A DNA stretch of 64,000 nucleotides from Monocercomonoides exilis (GCA_001643675.2 LSRY02000011.1:1718501-1782500); one strand, 5' to 3'. Positions 54,024-64,000 are shown, counted from the stretch's first letter. Notes: a model not told the origin generated them from the sequence alone. Program-made: numbers and translations.

Positions 54024-55448
54024 TCATATGAAAACATTAGAATTTGGGGAGAAATCGACAAATACTTGTCTCAATTCATTTGCAAGAGTATCTGCATCAT
54101 CACTTGCATCTTCGCTTAAATCTTCATCATTAGACTGTTCTGGTTCATCTTGATTTTCAAGCTGTTCTGTTTCAGATTCATGGAATGAATGAGTCACTTC
54201 TTTTTGAGGTTGCGCTGCCCTTGTCATTTGAAAATGAACAGGTTGTGTTGATTCTTCGTCATCAACATCAAATGCTTCGACACTGTCTTCCAAATCTTCC
54301 AAATCATCTTCTTCTATTTCCTCTTCGGTTGTAGTTTTCTCTTTTTCACTTGTGCATTCATAATCTTCTTCTTCTTCTTCTTTCAGTTGAGAAGTTAAAT
54401 GCCAATTATCTTTGTGAATACGATTTTTTTTCTTCTCTTCTTGCTTCTCTTGGAGAAGAGGTCGAATAGTTTCAGCGATGCTTTTCACTTGTTGAGAAAG
54501 AGATGATAGCAATTGCAACATTTCATCCATTCGCTGTTCATCTCTCGCTAATTGATCTTGGAGGTTTGCAATTATTCTCCTTTGCATAATCCGCTCTTCT
54601 CCTTCAGTCACAGAAGGAGGAAGCTTAAAAAGAGCCTTTGCTGATAACGGAGAATTTGGTTGCCTTTTCTGTATCGCTTGCCGAGGAGATGTCCTTTTTG
54701 GAGTGGATGGAGATAGAGCATCCTTGACTTGTAAGCTTTCTTTTGAAGTGTTATGATTGGCTATAGGTGTAGGAGGAGTAGGCTTTGGAGGGGATAATCT
54801 TGATAAATAAGGAGTGATGTGCGGGGGCGACGGGGGAGGTGATGAAAAAGCATGTGATTCTGCTGATTTTGAAGGTGATGAATTTTGGCTTTTGTGAAAT
54901 GAAGATGATGCAAAGGATGACAATTCCTTTTTTGGAGAATTTGAAACGTGTTTTGAAGTATTATTTCTATTAACTTTTCTTTCTCTTTTTTCTTTCTGCT
55001 TGGCATTTCTTAGTTCTTCTTTCTCAATTTCAATACTTTTTTGAACACAAAGTTGTAATAACGATAAAATGATATCCAGTTTTTTTTCCACAAAACCTGG
55101 TTGAAAAAGAAATTGTTCCGCGGTAAGTATTGGTACATATGAAAATTCTGTCCTCATGATGTGGAAAACGATTCGTATAAATTCATAATCAGATTTAAAA
55201 CGCAAATGATATCCCTTTCCGTGAGTCCATCTCTGAAGTTGAGGCGTTGATGTTAGAATTGCACCGCATGCTTGAAGAAGTGAAATGGGATTTGCATTTA
55301 TAAGTCTATTAAAATTATATTTTAGTGAAAATAATGAAAGTGATATTACACACTCTACTGGATCAATATTCACAGGAGCTTTTAACTTTCCAAGTTCTTG
55401 CAGTATTTTTGTAGCTTTTGACGTCAAAGCAAAATTACTTTGACTCAT
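54024..55448 (-). CDS. CEP44: CEP44 centriolar protein
   Basis: Single exon, 474 residues, ATG at 55448, TGA stop. The N-terminal 125 residues match the CEP44 domain: KILQELGKLKAPVNIDPVEC, then SYEFIRI-type helix DYEFIRIVFHIMRTEFSYVP followed by ILTAEQFLFQPGFVEKKLDI. This parallels the animal pattern [31 protein letters not shown].K. The middle is Ser/Pro-rich and basic. A coiled coil lies at about 285-335 (MQRRIIANLQDQLARDEQRM). The last 120 residues are strongly acidic. CEP44 localises to centrioles/basal bodies, and in human cells it supports centriole-to-centrosome conversion via POC1B. The family's usual length (about 390) is slightly exceeded by the acidic tail. The gene is divergent from a small membrane-protein gene. 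Confidence 0.8.
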   Translation of the reverse strand: MSQSNFALTSKATKILQELGKLKAPVNIDPVECVISLSLFSLKYNFNRLINANPISLLQACGAILTSTPQLQRWTHGKGYHLRFKSDYEFIRIVFHIMRTEFSYVPILTAEQFLFQPGFVEKKLDIILSLLQLCVQKSIEIEKEELRNAKQKEKRERKVNRNNTSKHVSNSPKKELSSFASSSFHKSQNSSPSKSAESHAFSSPPPSPPHITPYLSRLSPPKPTPPTPIANHNTSKESLQVKDALSPSTPKRTSPRQAIQKRQPNSPLSAKALFKLPPSVTEGEERIMQRRIIANLQDQLARDEQRMDEMLQLLSSLSQQVKSIAETIRPLLQEKQEEKKKNRIHKDNWHLTSQLKEEEEEDYECTSEKEKTTTEEEIEEDDLEDLEDSVEAFDVDDEESTQPVHFQMTRAAQPQKEVTHSFHESETEQLENQDEPEQSNDEDLSEDASDDADTLANELRQVFVDFSPNSNVFI

Positions 55449-55541
55449 TTTAAAGGATCCACAGCTGCTTTTTGAATTTTTAAATAAAAAGAAATGGCAC
55501 TGAAATGATCTGATTATTTATCGATTGATTTATATCTCTCG
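55449..55541. promoter_or_regulatory. Putative bidirectional promoter CEP44 / small membrane protein
   Basis: Only 93 bp separate the two divergent start codons. No motif was recognised. Confidence 0.4.
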
Positions 55542-55916
55542 ATGCTTGCACTATTCTTCCTAACAAGTTGTTTTTATTGGATTTTTGGAGATGAGACAGA
55601 TAAGTCCAACGAAAGATATGTTTGAAAAACTTCAAAATAACGATATATGCCAATTTTAACATTTTCATAATTTATGCTTTTAGCCAGATAAAAACGAAGA
55701 TTCAAATGAATCTACAACACTAATAATATTTATTGTTTGAATTCTTTGCTTTAGCGTTAAATATATTTTTTTTTGAAATCTTGAAATTCTCTTTATTTGT
55801 CATAAAAGATAATTCTTGGAGTAATAACGGCAATAGGGGCTTATTTTTCTCGGAGAAGACATAGAAACCTTCAGAGAAAAGCAGCAGATGCCATGGCAGA
55901 TGCTTTAGAAATTTAA
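55542..55916 (+). CDS. Small single-pass membrane protein (78 aa), three exons
   Basis: Exons 55542-55619, 55684-55734 and 55809-55916 join in phase 0 with GTTTGA donors and TTTTAG/AAAAG acceptors. The product starts with a signal peptide-like MLALFFLTSCFYWIFG. It has a short, highly charged lumenal or extracellular segment (GDETDKSNERY, PDKNEDSNESTT), one membrane helix (LIIFIIILGVITAIGAYF), a stop-transfer cluster (SRRRHRN) and a tail KAADAMADALEI. Each exon alone is too short to be noticed. The assembled topology (type I) and the three matching phases argue that it is real. I recognise no family. Confidence 0.6.
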
Positions 55917-55991
55917 TTTTGTAATTTTTCATTTCATTTTCTTTTGTGAAGAAATATAACTAAAAATTTTATAAAACTAAAAAGGCTAAAA

Positions 55992-58754
55992 CTAAATAAT
56001 TGAAGAAGCATTCACCATATTTGTTGTTTTGTTTTCGTGAATAATATTGCTATCGGCTGCTATTGAATTTAATTTACTGGCTTGAACGAGAGATCCATCT
56101 TGATAAAGGTACATTCTTTGAAGCATATCGTCAGGTATTCCAACAAATTCATCATCCAACTTAGATTCTTGTGATTGTTTCGTTTGATGTAATTGTATGG
56201 TTTGTTGATTGATGAGTGATGATATTGGCATTGCAGATGATAATGGAGGAAGTGCAGTAGTAAAACTTGAACATGATAGCCCTGGGGACTGATTTAAAGG
56301 TGGAAATTGACTTGACGAATGTTGAGAGAGAGGCAAAGGAGTATCTTGCTCTTGGAATGTGGACGGCTGCGATGAATCCCATGCTTGGTTTGTTTGCTTT
56401 ATAAAATCGATGACAGACTCAACGCTATCCAAATTCGATGAAGGAATTTGAGAAGAGGTTGGAGTATAAAAACCATACGTCCCGGCTTGTGCTTGCTTTT
56501 TCCTTTCTTCTTCAAGTTGCCACAGCGCAGCCATCTGCTCTTTTTGCTCAGGAGTCATTGCAGCACCAAAGACTTCTGAGTGCTGGCACAGTCGTTCAAA
56601 CAGTTCATCATCGAGTGAGTTGTTGCTGCTGTTCCATTCCATGAAAGGATCAATCCAATCTCTCTTGATGGATTTCGCTTCTTCTCTGACTTCAAGCGCT
56701 TTATGGCTTGTAAGCGACTCGATGCTGTCGAAGGCAGATGATTCAAACAAATCAAGCAGAACAGGGTTCATCGAAAGAACAGCCAAATCAATTTCTTCTT
56801 CGTCATATTCATCTCCGCTTTCTTCATCCATTGCAGAAACATCGCAATTCTGCTTCGTCATACCCGACTCAATTCCTTTATCTTCACAATCTGCTTCCAT
56901 CTTGTTTGTTGAAGTACTTTCATAACCCATCTCCTTTGAGCCTTCTTCGTCCATCTTCTGCTGCACACCTGACATGCTCATCAATTCAGACATATTTTCC
57001 TTCTTGCTTGTCAATTGCTTTTTCCTCCGCTTCGCCTCTTTCTGTCCCAAAAAAAGCATTCTATAAAGCATTTTCAGAATCTTCTCCAGTAAAATAGGTT
57101 TTTCGTTGTCCAGCCGATTAGCCAATGCCAAATGCACTCCACTTGTTATTGCATATTGCTGTGCAGCTTTGCTGCCAAGCGAAAAATTTTTCAGAAAGTC
57201 CAGTGCATCCGACGCAGTTACAATGTCCATTTCCTCAAATGCATTGAAAGCTGTGCAAAGAAGTCCGCTGCTAATAATTGCATTCTCCAGATCCAGGTCA
57301 TACCCTGAGGACAGATTGTTCAGAGCAAACATGACATATTGCCGTTCGCTTTTTAATTCTCTTGATTCGCTTAATATAGAAAATGCCATCTTCATCGAAT
57401 CCAGCACTCCAGCATTAATAAGAGTTCGTTCAATTCCTTCTACGTCTGTTGACGTTAAACAAGAGATAAGTCGCGTTGCAGCAGAAACAGCTTCTGGTGA
57501 GTTTCGAAGAGAACACAATTTGTTCAAAGAAGGAATGCAGCCATTATTTAAAAGATTCTTTTATTTGAAATAGATGAATTGAATAAAGATGAAAAACAAA
57601 CAAATAAATAAAAAATTTTGAAATAAATAAAATGAAAATAAAAATAAATTAAAACCTGTTCCAATTCTGCGTCCATCTTACCAATTTGTTTTAAAATTAT
57701 TGCAATGTTTATCATGCTCTTCAAATTTACAGACTTCATAATGCTACAAAGAGCAGAACGCAACGTCCTTAGTTTTTGTGCAACAGACGATGACATTGTA
57801 ATTTCTTTAAGCGCATAAAGAGTAATTTCCAACAAATATTCAGGTGTGTCGCTTTTCATAAACACAAGAGAATTTGGAATTGAGCTCACTGTTTGGGAGC
57901 TTGAAGGAGTTGAAGAAAAGGCTAACGAAGTTGAAATAACTGAACTAAGAAATTGCGGAAGAACATCCTCGATGTGGGCTTCGAGAAAATATTCACTTGT
58001 ATTATCGGTACCGTCTGATAAATTACCTAGACACCAAATGCTCTGATTAATTGTTCATACGAATGAAAAAATCTTTCAAAACCAAAAATTTTCAATGAGT
58101 CACGCAAACTTGAATTTGTACCGAAATTGATGGAGAAGCTAAATTTTTTATTAAAGCAGGAACAGCATTCACCTTACAAATTTGAATTTTTTCCGATGTT
58201 TTATCACCTAAATCGTTTATAGAAAGTGGTCTTAACAATTCGTTGAAGCTATAAAATCACACACAAAAATTAGATAGAATCCAGCTCGCCTCAAATTGAA
58301 GAAGTGGCTTGTCTGTCAGATTTAAAAAAGAAACCAAGAGAGGAAGCGGATTGTATTTTAAAAATTGCTCGATAAAAAAATAAGTTTCAGCTGTAAATTT
58401 TTCTATAAAATATTTTAAAAACAATCAACGAATAAACAGAAGAAATTTTAAAACTATTGAAGAAATACCTGGAGATACAACTTTTCTTAATGAAATTAAA
58501 GAATTTGTGACAGTTTCGAGATTAGTCGAACCAAGATCTGAAAGAAGTGTTGAGATAACTGGATAAATTTCATTTAAGCGTCCCATGGAATCTTCTGACC
58601 GCGTTCGCCTCTTTTCCAGGTCGGATAATCTATCATCATTTCTCAAACGAAACAATTCAGAATCACGTCTAAGCTTTGGGTCCCTATCTTCTTTTTCATA
58701 TTGAAAATCAGAAAATCTTGATGAGGCCCTCTCAGCTGAACTCCAAGAGAACAT
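55992..58754 (-). CDS. Importin subunit alpha (karyopherin alpha)
   Basis: Five exons (58754-58469, 58390-58265, 58207-58110, 58042-57656, 57557-55992) give about 820 residues, ATG at 58754. The N-terminus has a basic IBB-like stretch (LRRDSELFRLRNDDRLSDL, then EKRRTRSED). Armadillo repeats carry family hallmarks: LISLRKVVSP, LLQFEASWILSNFC (importin alpha LQFEAAWALTNIASG), VNAVPALIKNLASP, QSIWCLGNLSDGT (QAVWALGNIAGD) and NGCIPSLNKL. Importin alpha binds nuclear localisation signals through conserved W/N pairs in these repeats and docks to importin beta through the IBB. The C-terminus is unusual: after the last repeats an acidic linker and about 200 extra residues (QNAxFMEWNSSNNSLDDE-like, Gln/Ser-rich) extend it well beyond the common 520-550. 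The TAG/TGA-free joins support all four introns. Confidence 0.82.
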
Positions 58755-59036
58755 CAATCACTTTTTATAAAAATGATACCAAAAATTGATCAATGAAATG
58801 ATCGCAAATAGTTTGTTTCATAATTTTTTCATTCATTTGTAGTGTGTTCATCGTTAATTATTACGTTATCAAAAATGTGCCCAAAAGAAAATAAAAATTT
58901 TCTTTCCTTACATAATAAAAAAAATTACAAAGCTTAAATATCAATTTATTGAATAATTATAAACAGCAAAATAAAACAAACAAATCAATAACAGTAACGA
59001 AAAGGAAGAAAAACAAATTAACACAGTTTATTTCGT

Positions 59037-60224
59037 TTATTCCTTCTTAATTGGTGGGTTTTGAGCTTTGAATTGATTCATGAATTCTCTCAGCATCTTA
59101 AGTCCATCAACGGTCATCGCATTGTACATGGAAACACGAACGCCTCCAAGATCACGATATCCCTTCAGGTTCACCAAACCCAATTTTGTGGCCTCTGCAA
59201 CAAACTTGAGCTCATGAGGTGTCATCTTATCTTTATCTGGTTCTCCACCAGCAATGCAATGAAGAGGAACGTTCATTCTTGATTGGAATCGTGGATCCTT
59301 GACTAAAACTTCATAATATCCATCGCTTTGAGCAACTGTTTCATAAAGAATCTTTGCTTTTTCTTCATTTTGCGCCTGAACAGCTTCCAATCCACCATGC
59401 TTCAGGATGTAATCGAAGTACAAACCGCAGATATACACAGCATATGTTGGAGGAGTGTTCAACATGGAGTCCTTGGCTGCTTGCTTCTTGAAATTGATTG
59501 CTGATGGGCAGAATGGAAGAGAACGATCAAGGAGATCTTTTCTCACAATAACAATTGTTGCACCTGCAGGTCCAGCATTCTTCTGTGCACCTGCATAAAT
59601 AACGCCAAACTTGCTAACATCAATTGGACGAGACAAGAAATCAGAGCTCATGTCGCACACAACAGTTGTTCCTTCTGGGAATTCTGGAAGAGTGTTAAAT
59701 GTGAGCCCGCGAATAGTCTCGTTTGTTGTGTAATGAACATAGGCTGCATTTGGCGAGAGTTTCCAAGTTGATTGATCTGGGATTGTGACATATCCCTCTG
59801 CTGTCTTTGCATCGCATGCAATGTTCACAGTGCAGAAGTCGCTGAACATTTTAGCTTCATCTGCTGCTTTCTTTGACCAATCTCCAGTAATTACGTAATC
59901 AACGACTGGCTTCTCTGTTTGGCCTGGAACTTTGATCAAGTTCATCAGAACACCAGAGAACATCATGGTGGCACCTCCTTGCAAAAAGAGGATATCATAA
60001 TTGTCTGGGATTTTCAACAATTCTTTCAGGGATTTTTGTGCACGTGTGAAGATATCAATATAGACTTTTGAGCGATGGCTCATTTCCATGACAGATTGGC
60101 CAGAGCCCTTGTAGTTCATCATTTCATCGCGTGCTGTTTCCAACACCTCATCAGGGAGAGTTGCAGGACCAGCAGAGAAGTTATATGAACGTCCGTATGG
60201 TTTTTCAACTTTTGTCAAACTCAT
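59037..60224 (-). CDS. serC: Phosphoserine aminotransferase
   Basis: Single exon, 395 residues, ATG at 60224, TAA stop. A full-length class V PLP-dependent aminotransferase that converts 3-phosphohydroxypyruvate and glutamate to phosphoserine and 2-oxoglutarate in serine synthesis (cytosol). Hallmarks: YNFSAGPATLP at the start, MEMSHRS, LFLQGGATMMF, the PLP-lysine motif YAGAQKNAGPAG (Lys at about 214), TPPTYAVYICG, and a C-terminal GGVRVSMYNAMTVDGL. The animal and bacterial family are 360-370 residues, so the length is normal plus short tails. No low-complexity inserts interrupt it, unlike most neighbours. The symbol follows the bacterial name (PSAT1 in animals). Confidence 0.96.
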   Translation of the reverse strand: MSLTKVEKPYGRSYNFSAGPATLPDEVLETARDEMMNYKGSGQSVMEMSHRSKVYIDIFTRAQKSLKELLKIPDNYDILFLQGGATMMFSGVLMNLIKVPGQTEKPVVDYVITGDWSKKAADEAKMFSDFCTVNIACDAKTAEGYVTIPDQSTWKLSPNAAYVHYTTNETIRGLTFNTLPEFPEGTTVVCDMSSDFLSRPIDVSKFGVIYAGAQKNAGPAGATIVIVRKDLLDRSLPFCPSAINFKKQAAKDSMLNTPPTYAVYICGLYFDYILKHGGLEAVQAQNEEKAKILYETVAQSDGYYEVLVKDPRFQSRMNVPLHCIAGGEPDKDKMTPHELKFVAEATKLGLVNLKGYRDLGGVRVSMYNAMTVDGLKMLREFMNQFKAQNPPIKKE

Positions 60225-60393
60225 GTCTTTTTGTTATCTACGATCAATCACACCCTTTATCTAAGTGATGATAAACAATTTTTGATAAACTCAAAATGTT
60301 AGCTTATGCAATGAAATAATGTGTTTATAAAGAAAAAAATAATTTAGAAACAAGTGAAGTGATAATATGAGAGTTGATGAATTTATGTTATGA

Positions 60394-62852
60394 TCAGAAT
60401 TGATCCATGTCCATTCCGCTTGGCTCGTCGAGATCAGCTCCGAATCCTCCATACAATTCTCCTCCTCCAATTCCGTCTGCCATTCCACCCGAAGAGTAGT
60501 CAGTCGCCATAATTCCGCTGTTTCCTTTGTCTCTTTCTTTCTCTCTCATTGTTGATGTAGAAGATAACATCTGAGTCCTGACAGCTGCTTGCTTGGCACT
60601 CAGAAGTGCATAAAGATCCTTCAAAATCATCAGCTGGCGTCTGTTTGCAGCAAATGTCTCCTAAAAAATCGCGAAATTTAAACATTTCAAATTGAATTGA
60701 CACATTTTGCGTTTAGTAATCGAAAGATCCATTATCAGAATTATCAATTAAAAAAAAGGATATTTTTTTAGAGAATTTAAATAAAAATGAATAAATATTA
60801 AACAAACCGCCGACTCTTTCTTCTGGTCGCGGAGTCTTGCTTGCATCTTCTTCAGCTCCGGGTCCTTCTTTTCGTACATCTCTTTGAAAGTGGTGAATCC
60901 GTCTGGTGGAGCAATTGACCCATCTGCCTTTCCCTGTGTCACCTGGAGGCACTTCAGCTGCATAAGCGCCCTGTGATAGTCGCTCTCCAGCTGCATCGAC
61001 TCCTCCCTCAGCGCCCCCACACGCTGTCTGAGAGCAGACTCATCACTCGTCAGCTGCATGTGCAGGGTGTCGTATGTCTGCTTCTTCGCATTCCTTTCCT
61101 GCGACAGCTCGCTCATCTTCAGACGCGCTGCCCGCCGCTTCTCAGAAAGTGGCTCCAGAACACCCCGCTTCGCCTGGATGAGCTCCTGGATGGCCTGCAC
61201 GGTGCGTGTGTGCTCCTCCAGCATCGCCTGCTTGTCCTCGTCTGTCTCTGCCTTCATTCGCGACACGTCCTCCAGCTCTTCCATCCGCTTCCGATGCCCC
61301 TGAATCCCCCTCTTCGCCTCCTCCTCGTCCAGAAAGCCCTCCAAGTCCGTGTCCTTCTCCTTCAGAATCTCCTCCGTCCGCATCAGCACCGCCGTCTCTG
61401 CCTTCAAAGAGTCCAGAATCTGCTTCTCCTGCTTCCACTCGCTGTGCTTCGCCACCAGGCGGCTCTTCACCGACTCAATCTGATCCTGCACAGGACGCTG
61501 GTCTGCCCCGCCGCCGCTCGCACGCACAAGCGCCCGCCGCTTGTCCACTTCCTGCTGCAGCTTCACTCTGTCTGCCCTCTTCTCGTTCAGCCGCCGCAGT
61601 GCATCGAGTCGCTTCTTCTCGGCAACCAGCCCTTGCTGCCGGTACACATCGCCCCCGCTGACTCCTGCCCCGCTGCCCAGCGACTTGATCCTTTCTTTTT
61701 CTTTCTCTCTTCTCTCCTTCTCCTTCTCCTTCTCGTCGATCTCCTTCTCAAGCACCCGCACATCCCGCTCAAGATCCTTCTCTTTGCCTTCTTGCGTCCC
61801 TTTCAGCATCTCTGCCATCTCGTCGCTCTGCCGCTGCACCCGCACAACCTCATCGCGAAGACGTGTCTCAATTGTGTCTCGCAGTTCTTCCACTTCTTCG
61901 TGCAGCTGGTCAAACAGAAGATATGGCTCAGAGGTTGGAACAGCCAACTTGCGCTGCAAATGCGACAGCTGCTTTTCTGCATCATTCAGTTGCTGTCGTT
62001 GCTCCGCATCTCTAATATAACAATTATACATTAAACACAAAGTTTTTCATAAAATAAATTGAGGAGAAAAAAACCTTTCTTGATTTTCTGCCTGCTCCTC
62101 AAGCGCCTCTCGATATTCTCTTTCGGCAGTTACAAGTTGAAGGTATTTAGGCTATAAATGAAAAATACAAGAATAGAATAAATTATAATCGTTGAAAACA
62201 AACAATCGTTGAGATTTTCTTTTCCATGTCATCAACTTGGTTTTGTAAAATATCAAGTTCTTCCTCTTGCTTCGCACATTTTTCTTCGAGTGGTTTTGGG
62301 TCTTCAAGCCCTTTTGTTGCTTGAGTATGAGCTTGATGTGTTTCCTTAAATTGGTCCATTAAACCGCGATATTCGCCGTCGAGTTCCTGAAGGAAAGTAT
62401 CTTGAGAAAGAACATCAGGTGGTATTTCTATTCTTAGAAGATATTTAGCTAAATAAAGACGACGTCTATGTTTTGGCTGATTTCCTAAAAGCCATTGAGT
62501 GATCGTATAAATAGTGTTTTTGTCATTTTCTTCTAAGTTTGCTTGAATTTCTTCACTATTATGTGAAAATAACAAATTGATTTTAAAAAAAGATTTCACA
62601 AAACGCAATGGCAAACGTTGTCATTGACGATTTATAATTCAATATGCGAACAATAAAATCAACTAATCTTGCAATTGTGTCTGGTAGCAATTCGTCTCTG
62701 ATGTCTATTGAAGGTTCATCATTCAAAGTTGTACAAATATCACTCATAAGTTGAAGCCATTCTGTATGAGTTTGCTTGCTAAGCTGCACTTGTGAAACTT
62801 TCCGATTAAACGGAGGAGCTTTCAAATTCTCACATATCTGAGCGAGAGACAT
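60394..62852 (-). CDS. IFT81: IFT81, intraflagellar transport complex B
   Basis: Five exons (62852-62617, 62555-62204, 62151-62075, 62011-60808, 60660-60394; the 62204 end may be off by one) give about 711 residues, near the animal 676. The N-terminal calponin-homology domain is recognisable: MSLAQICENLKAPPFNRKVS, LLQVLSD-like LQLMSDICTTLND, DIRDELLPDTIARLV and ILNYK, then ITQWLLGNQPKHRRRLYLAK and YLLRIEIPPDVL. The rest is coiled coil with the IFT81 landmarks SLKAETAVLMRTEEILKEK, EELEDVSRMKAETDE and ELIQAKRGVLEPLSEKRR, and an acidic Gly-rich end. IFT81 pairs with IFT74 to bind tubulin cargo during flagellar assembly. Gene length, order of motifs and splice phases all agree. Confidence 0.9.
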
Positions 62853-63070
62853 GCGAAAATTACAGAAGTTGTTTTCAACTGAAAACGAAAGATATAGAAT
62901 GGGTATATTGATCACAATAGTCAAATAGAAAATTTCATTGAAATTTCATCATCATTCAACAAATGATTTATTCATAATTATATGCGAATAAAGTTATTTT
63001 AAAAAATTTCTTATTCAAGAAAAAAAAAAAAAAAGAGAAATGAAAAAATATATTAATTTTTTAAATCCAT

Positions 63071-64000
63071 TCATCGCTCAGAATTCTCATTTTGTGTTTT
63101 TTCATTTTCAGGTAAAGATATCACAAGGCATGGAATTCCTCCAAGGTCTCCTTCTTTCATTTCCATTTTATCATAATTATCTTCTTGCGTCTCGCTTTCG
63201 TTTTCTTCATCAGTATCAGAATCTGTATCTTCAGAAGACAACAATGATTTACCTTCCTTTTGATGTTTGCTTTGACGCAATCTTTTCTTTTCTTCCTCCA
63301 AAGAGAAGTCGTTTGCTTCATCGTCCTCAGCTTCCTTGTCTGTCTCGTTTTCATTCAGATCTGTCAAGCCAATTGCTGAAAAGAGCGGGTCATCAGCTAT
63401 TGTTGAGAACAGATACATGTCATTGCGCCACTGCGGGTCATTTCTGTGCACTGCGCAATGAGATATCAGCTTATTATACTGCTCAAATGAAGATGTTGAT
63501 GAAGATGCTGTTGAAGAGGAGTGCTTTGTTGGAGGTGAAGGAGAAGGGCTAGTTGAGGAAGAGAAGAAAGATGTGGATAAGTTTTGTTGTGTGCTGCGTG
63601 TTGAAGGCGGAGTAGTAGACTTGGATTTGGATGTTGGCTGTTTAAGCGCGAAGTATGGGAGCATCTCGCCGTCGTCTGCGTCGAGAAAGGATTTTATGAT
63701 CGCATCAACTTCAGCTGTCTCTGGTGGGGCTGAGAAATGCGAAGAAGAAGGGAAAACTGCATTTTGAAGTGTGGCTGCCATCTTCACTTCAAGCGACATG
63801 TTTGATGCTTCATCAGCCAAATCTTCATTCAAAGAAGAAAGATTGGAGCATGCTGCCTGCGAAGGTGTTTCCTTTGGTAACCAGTCTTCTGATGAAGTAG
63901 ATTCGTTGGACTTTTCACTTGGTTGTTGATTTTCCGTTCCAAAGAATGACGGGGCTTCAAAAGCCTGTTGTTTTGTTTGCTGTTTATCCGTTTCTTTTGC
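63071..64000 (-). CDS. Ser/Glu-rich protein, 5' end beyond window (partial)
   Basis: The last 309 residues and TGA stop of a gene whose start lies past the right edge. The frame is open to the last base. The visible part has Gln/Ser-rich sequence, a short ordered stretch (DAIIKSFLDADDGEMLPYF), Ser runs, another ordered patch (FEQYNKLISHCAVHRNDPQW) and (MYLFSTIADDPLFSAIGLTD), then an acidic/Lys-rich coil and the end GGIPCLVISLPENE. I recognise no family. Composition resembles the Ser-rich inserts of the neighbours. Confidence 0.6.
   Translation of the reverse strand, partial: AKETDKQQTKQQAFEAPSFFGTENQQPSEKSNESTSSEDWLPKETPSQAACSNLSSLNEDLADEASNMSLEVKMAATLQNAVFPSSSHFSAPPETAEVDAIIKSFLDADDGEMLPYFALKQPTSKSKSTTPPSTRSTQQNLSTSFFSSSTSPSPSPPTKHSSSTASSSTSSFEQYNKLISHCAVHRNDPQWRNDMYLFSTIADDPLFSAIGLTDLNENETDKEAEDDEANDFSLEEEKKRLRQSKHQKEGKSLLSSEDTDSDTDEENESETQEDNYDKMEMKEGDLGGIPCLVISLPENEKTQNENSER

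Noticed and set aside
60394-62852. NDC80/Hec1 identity for the CH-domain plus coiled-coil gene
   Set aside because: The N-terminal motifs (DIRDELLP, YLAK...IEIP) and the coiled-coil landmarks match IFT81 in order. The NDC80 CH signature is absent.

Overview
The window is nuclear DNA from an intron-bearing flagellated protist, most likely an oxymonad (Preaxostyla, the Monocercomonoides/Blattamonas group). This is inferred from four things. The first gene is a giant beta-helix receptor with a degenerate kinase tail. Proteins carry very long serine runs. AT-rich spacers separate moderately GC-rich exons. Many short introns have GTTTG-type donors. TAA, TAG and TGA all end genes here, so the code is standard. 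I found 15 protein-coding genes (one cut by the window edge), about 39 introns placed by hand from reading frame and family alignment, one decayed DNA transposon and one long foldback repeat.

Region by region. 0.2-12.7 kb: an intronless 4148-residue surface protein with eight modules, one membrane span and a cytosolic pseudokinase. 13.4-16.0 kb (minus): a CorA-type magnesium channel whose GMN signature is assembled across a splice junction. 16.4-22.4 kb (minus): a seven-helix receptor that splices directly onto an inositol polyphosphate 5-phosphatase, a GPCR-INPP 'bigram'. This is the most striking find. 22.6-31.1 kb (minus): a tandem-RRM RNA-binding protein with a tail of about 2400 residues dominated by poly-Ser. 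31.7-33.7 kb: a pogo-like TA-target transposon with 22-bp inverted ends and a broken transposase. 33.8-37.9 kb (minus): a Cid1/TUT-type nucleotidyltransferase split by a large Ser-rich insert. 37.9-40.1 kb: a gene desert holding a foldback element whose tips resemble the transposon's.

40-63 kb is dense with short spacers and is rich in flagellum/basal-body genes: CFAP70 (plus), an ADIP/SSX2IP-like coiled-coil protein (plus), CEP44 (minus) and IFT81 (minus). Between them lie housekeeping genes: NOL10/Enp2 (ribosome assembly), importin alpha (nuclear import), phosphoserine aminotransferase (serine synthesis), a four-helix membrane protein and a 78-residue single-pass membrane protein pieced together from three small exons. 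A Ser-rich protein of unknown role runs off the right edge.

Exon boundaries come from sequence reading only. They are strong where phase, GT-AG ends and family alignment agree, and each entry says where they are tentative.
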